From assembly GCA_014338405.1 (NCBI GenBank), contig JTDE01000181.1:106875-170874 (forward strand): 64,000 bases of DNA. Direction: 5' to 3'. This document shows positions 60,245 through 64,000 of this stretch, piece by piece; the stretch's first letter is position 1, and each line of letters starts with the position of its first letter. The position numbers and the translations under genes were made by a program. This DNA is from Paragonimus skrjabini miyazakii. Lineage: Eukaryota > Platyhelminthes > Trematoda > Plagiorchiida > Troglotrematidae. The notes beneath the pieces are model-generated. The model was not told where the DNA came from. It searched no databases and was given only the letters and a program-made list of their open reading frames with translations.

Positions 60245-60850
60245 GACAAAAGCAAACGAGACCTCAGGGTGGTTGTATCTGACACCTTGCAACGCACGTT
60301 TATACTAAGTAGGTTTGCGTTAAAGCTAAAAAAGTGCTTACGGCAGTCCATCTATCTTTTGCTAAGGTACCCAGGAAGGCCATTTTTACTTTTCTGGTCT
60401 CATGTTTGTCAGAGACTGGAGTACAGCTGTGGTGCAGCGTTCTCACGTACAAGAGGAGAGATGTCTCAACCTGAAACGGTACAGACAGCAACGATGCTCA
60501 TGGTTGCTAGAGTGAGGGGATTCTCCTATAGCCAGTGGCTTGCACAACTGGATTATCGGTGACTGCTCGATGACCTTAGTGTGATGCACTGAATTTTACG
60601 AGCTGAACTGGAGAACAGCATACACCAGAATTCCCTCTCCAAAGTTAGAGCAGATTTAAAGCCCATCCCCTTATAGTTCTCAAGCGACGACCAGGACGAT
60701 TTCGCTCTATGTTCTACCTGTCTCGACAGGCCGTTACTAGATGGACTGTCTTACCAGTGTAGTGGTGACACCCGATGACATGTTTTCCAAACGGCTCCCA
60801 GATATGCAGATGATAGAGCGCCAGAAGCAGAATAATACATAATGTAGTAC
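60245..60850 (+). pseudogene. RT thumb and C-terminus of the second CR1 LINE
   Basis: The frame 60269-60562 (97 codons) starts VVSDTLQ, then SIYLLLRYPGRPFLLFWSHV and LEYSCGAAFSRTRGEM, followed by ARVRGFSYSQWLAQLD. This is the order seen after the RYLG motif in CR1 elements: thumb, R-L-EY-x-x, then RG-SY--RL--L-L. Beyond the stop, RRPGRFRSMFYLSR and VTRWTVLPV (about 60690-60760) are the usual protein end. The RT palm with YADD is absent. Confidence 0.75.
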
Positions 60851-60860
60851 ATAATCGGGT

Positions 60861-63800
60861 CCAGTTGCTCAATGAACAGGCTCATACAGTCGATGACTTT
60901 TGCTTTCTATCAATAAACAGTTAACGAAAAACTCTGGGAAGACATTAAAACTTCGCGGTTTTTGCTTTGAAATGTGAATATTTTCCAAAAACTGAGCATT
61001 ACCATGGTATTGTGGCAGTATCCCACGGTTAATCAGTTTCCAGAAAATATGATTATTATTAAGATGTCCTTGAAAGGTGCACAAGAAACGAGACAAGCTG
61101 TCATGGTTTACAGTTTGCGTTCCCAACTTGAACAGCCCTATCCTTATTATTAATAACAATGATATAATGTTTGCGAAGTTTGTAGAATGATAAGCTGGCT
61201 GAGTATTTATGTATCCCAGAAAAATCGGTCGCTACATACTGGGCAGTGTTGTTAGGTACTGTGATAACTATGAAATTTATTTAAACATTCTGGTCTCACT
61301 TGACAGACGACAATTGTGTATGAGGACTGAAGATTTTTATGAGTTATACCCTTATCGAATAGTCGAGTCTACTTACCTTTTCCAAACATGACTCTAATGA
61401 CATTAAAATCGACGTTCTTAGCAGTGACAAATTAAAAACTTCATTTAATTTTTTGTTCATTGAATGAAACAAGTTAATGATTCTCCTGTAAAATTTGTAA
61501 TATAAATGTGATGTATTTAGCCTGATGATGAATCACTGGAGACGAGCTTGTTCGCTACACAGTATTTTTAAAGACACAATTGTTTCAATACATATATGAC
61601 TGTCCTAGTCCAAGTAACTTTAGATCACAACAGTTACAACACAATATTACTCATAATGAAATTTCCGCACAGTTTCTGCAATATGGAAATTCAACGAGGC
61701 TAACAGACTGAAAAGTGATAGATGTTGGTTAAAAATATCTGGAGCTTCCCACCACTGGCATCTGACTCCCACCTCGTTCAAATTTACGTCCTGTGGTTCA
61801 TTAAAATAACAGAAGTCCGTTAACTGATAATGATAAACGCTGGATTAAAAATACGAAATCTGTTGGTTTAGCGACTTGTTAAAACACCAGCTTATCCCAG
61901 ATTTACTAGCCAGGTTTGTTTATTTTTTACTTACCCTAGTGGTAATTGAGGAAAATCTCAAATCTTCAACGCCATCAGCAAAGCAAATCTATATCAGGTC
62001 CAAGGAAATCTTTCTAAAACACTTGTGTTCACTCACGCTTACTGATCAGCCCTCTCAAGATTGTAACGGACTTGTATTATGTAAAAAAATAACGGAACAA
62101 CCGCTTCTCATCCGCTCTAGAGCTTGGGAAAGTGCAGCCTAATCTATCAATCAGCGTAAACATAATCGACCAAAGAATTCACTTATAAGTACACAGACTT
62201 ATCGGTAGATAAAATTTTTGCCAGTCTAATCAAATAGCCTAAGGCGGTTTTGATACAATTCTATCTTATCCCATTGTACACGTTAGTGTCTTAATGTTGG
62301 CGCCAGCAAAACTCTATTTCAGCATACCCGTCAATTATTTTGTGAGATGTAACTACTTATTGACGTCCATGAGTAGCGTAAAATGAATAATTTATCCCAG
62401 ACTCTGAAAATTAGTAACTCTCACGGAACAGATTAAATGAAACGGCGGATCTAACCAACAAACAATAGTGAAACTTTGAAAAGCATGCAGACCGCAAACA
62501 TTCGCTTTAACTTGCTTTAAACTCAAAGTCAACTTGCTAGATGATGTAAATGTGATTTACGTTATTTTCATAAGCTGGTGATGAGGAAACCTGAAAAACC
62601 CTGTGGTTTTATTAAATTACCAAGTTGTCCCGTCGACACGCCATTCACTTACTATCAAACCTTGTGGGTAAATACACTTGTTTCGAGTATCTTTACTCTG
62701 TCGAATGAAGGTAATCGGCCCCGTCAACAATAGTCCTCCCTGTCCAAGAAGGGAACTTAGATATTCACCTGTGTATTATAAATGAATCACGTTTTCTCAA
62801 GAGGATGCCAAAAATATTGTCCAATGTAACGGTTTATCAACAAGGTTCTTTTTGCTTAACAACTAATTGTTATGATTTTGTTTTTACAGGTCTGCTGTTG
62901 ACAAGGACTTCTAACAATTTGATGTAAATTCTAAGTTCAGTAAGTAATCGACGAAATGTTGCTCAATGTTGAACTAGTTTGTACGAATACCAAAGATTAA
63001 TGACACTTTTTAGATTGCTGCCATTTACAAACGATGTTGTTCCGACAGGAGATTTTGAAACATCATAAAAGAATTGTAGAGACATCCTTATGTTATCTTG
63101 TAAATACATTCTAACTAACCGTAAGTATATGGAATGCAAATAACATGGCTTACTCTGTGACCAGATTATCGAATTTGGCAAAGTTCGATCTAACCCTCTT
63201 AATTAGAAAGTTGAAAGATGCGTCCATTCTAAATTAACTCTGCTTCCCTGGATTTACCGACGAGACACCAACCGAAAAGAAGTCGGTGTTTGGAGGAAAA
63301 GACATAGTTCAGCCGAGATTGGATTATTGTAAAGCAACGGCACAATGAAGCAACTTCCAGAGACAACCGTTCGGTCAAAGCCCAGTCCTCCAACTTCTTG
63401 TCAACTAGCTCCAGTATGCATTATGTGACATTCTCTCATGTGCACAGTAATACACGTTTCTGAAAACAGATAGAGAGAGACTATCAATTCTAGGCTTTAA
63501 AAGAGCAAAATTCATAATGTACCACTGCAAAACCTTCTCAAACTACATTGGATTGACCAAGTACAAACACTTCGACTTACATTATGAAAGCTAACCCCAA
63601 AACGTCATTTTTGAATTAATCACTCGCATAAGTGGGAAAACGTTCATAGGAATAGCGTTAGCTATTCAATTCAATAATAAACTGGATACATCTGGTGAGG
63701 TGAAGCTTTAGCCTTGTGAATAACTACATCTCTAGTAAACGCTGCACAGTTAACTCACCGAGCAACAACGACAAAACAATGATAGTACTAGTGTAACGTT

Positions 63801-64000
63801 TTGCACACTATTTTCTATTTCAAAATTCTGATTGTTATTCACTTTCTTCAACTTCACGTATACGACCAACGTTTGAACCAACTTAATCGAACTAATCGAT
63901 AATCAGTAAATACAACTCACTCACTTTTCGGGTCGCTGGTGCACGGAATTTTGGAGAGTTAAAAGCTAACGGAATCAAGCGACTATTGCGGCAAAGTTCC
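60861..64000. other. Unassigned DNA to the window end
   Basis: No gene recognised. The longest frames are 96 codons (60869-61159 minus) and 88 codons (61876-62142 plus), without domains. AT-rich. Confidence 0.45.

Larger units (their letters stand above)
59495..60860 (+). mobile_element. CR1-type LINE, RT core deleted
   Basis: An endonuclease remnant (59495-59960) and an RT C-terminal remnant (60245-60850) lie in the right order on the plus strand, only about 290 bases apart. The usual distance would hold the whole RT palm, so a large internal deletion is inferred. The sequence differs from the minus-strand CR1 at 41-44 kb and is another subfamily. GC content is higher than in the flanks. 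Confidence 0.7.

Noticed and set aside
61520..61555. CTGATGATGAATCACTGGAG as a hammerhead or Penelope-like terminus
   Set aside because: No stem II/GAAA arrangement, and no second copy or linked element to support a terminus.
1..64000. CRISPR array, operons, bacterial ribosome binding sites or terminators
   Set aside because: No regularly spaced direct repeats; the content is eukaryotic retroelements throughout.

Overview
This window looks like non-genic DNA from a repeat-rich animal genome, most probably a digenean fluke (flatworm). The evidence is indirect. The sequence is about 60% A+T by eye. It holds decayed CR1-type LINEs, two kinds of Gypsy LTR retrotransposon, a Penelope-like (GIY-YIG) fragment and two tRNA-derived SINE families. 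One SINE family carries a hammerhead ribozyme, like the Sm-alpha elements known from schistosomes. I do not name a species. I found no intact cellular gene, tRNA, rRNA, spliced-leader gene or CRISPR array. Every open frame with a recognisable domain belongs to a transposable element and is broken. At this base composition one or two open frames of about 130 codons are expected by chance in 64 kb, so the other longish frames (134, 119, 107 codons) are not evidence of genes.

Layout. 1-5.4 kb: unassigned AT-rich DNA with one old hammerhead SINE copy (about 2.1 kb, minus). 5.4-10.0 kb: a composite of two Gypsy elements on the plus strand. Element A supplies gag, protease, RT and RNase H, and at about 7.55 kb it runs directly into element B. 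B has the end of gag, a protease, an RT stub, an integrase and a probable 3' LTR, with its RT core and RNase H deleted. An old hammerhead-type SINE lies at the end of the presumed LTR. 11-13.2 kb: two copies and a tail fragment of a second tRNA-derived SINE family (called SINE-T here). 19.6-20.0 kb: a Penelope-like GIY-YIG fragment (minus). 21.6 kb: hammerhead SINE remnant. 25.4 kb: SINE-T copy (minus), then a LINE reverse transcriptase at 25.9-27.1 kb (plus). 29.3-29.9 kb: an unrecognised decayed coding-like stretch (minus). 38.2-38.5 kb: two hammerhead SINE pieces in opposite orientation. 39.4-39.95 kb: a large foldback with arms of about 235 bp. 41.05-43.9 kb: a CR1-type LINE (minus) with endonuclease and RT remnants. 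47.1 kb: SINE-T copy. 52.33-52.53 kb: the best-preserved hammerhead SINE, with a ribozyme whose core is completely conserved on the minus strand. 58.0 kb: SINE-T copy. 59.5-60.85 kb: a second CR1-type LINE (plus) with its RT core deleted. The rest is unassigned intergenic or intronic DNA.

Nothing here works together as a pathway. The window is a graveyard of retroelements of different ages. The most notable item is the hammerhead-carrying SINE family: six copies or fragments, from a perfect ribozyme core (52.4 kb) to scarcely recognisable ones, in which a pol III-type promoter precedes a self-cleaving motif. SINE-H and SINE-T are labels made up for this report.
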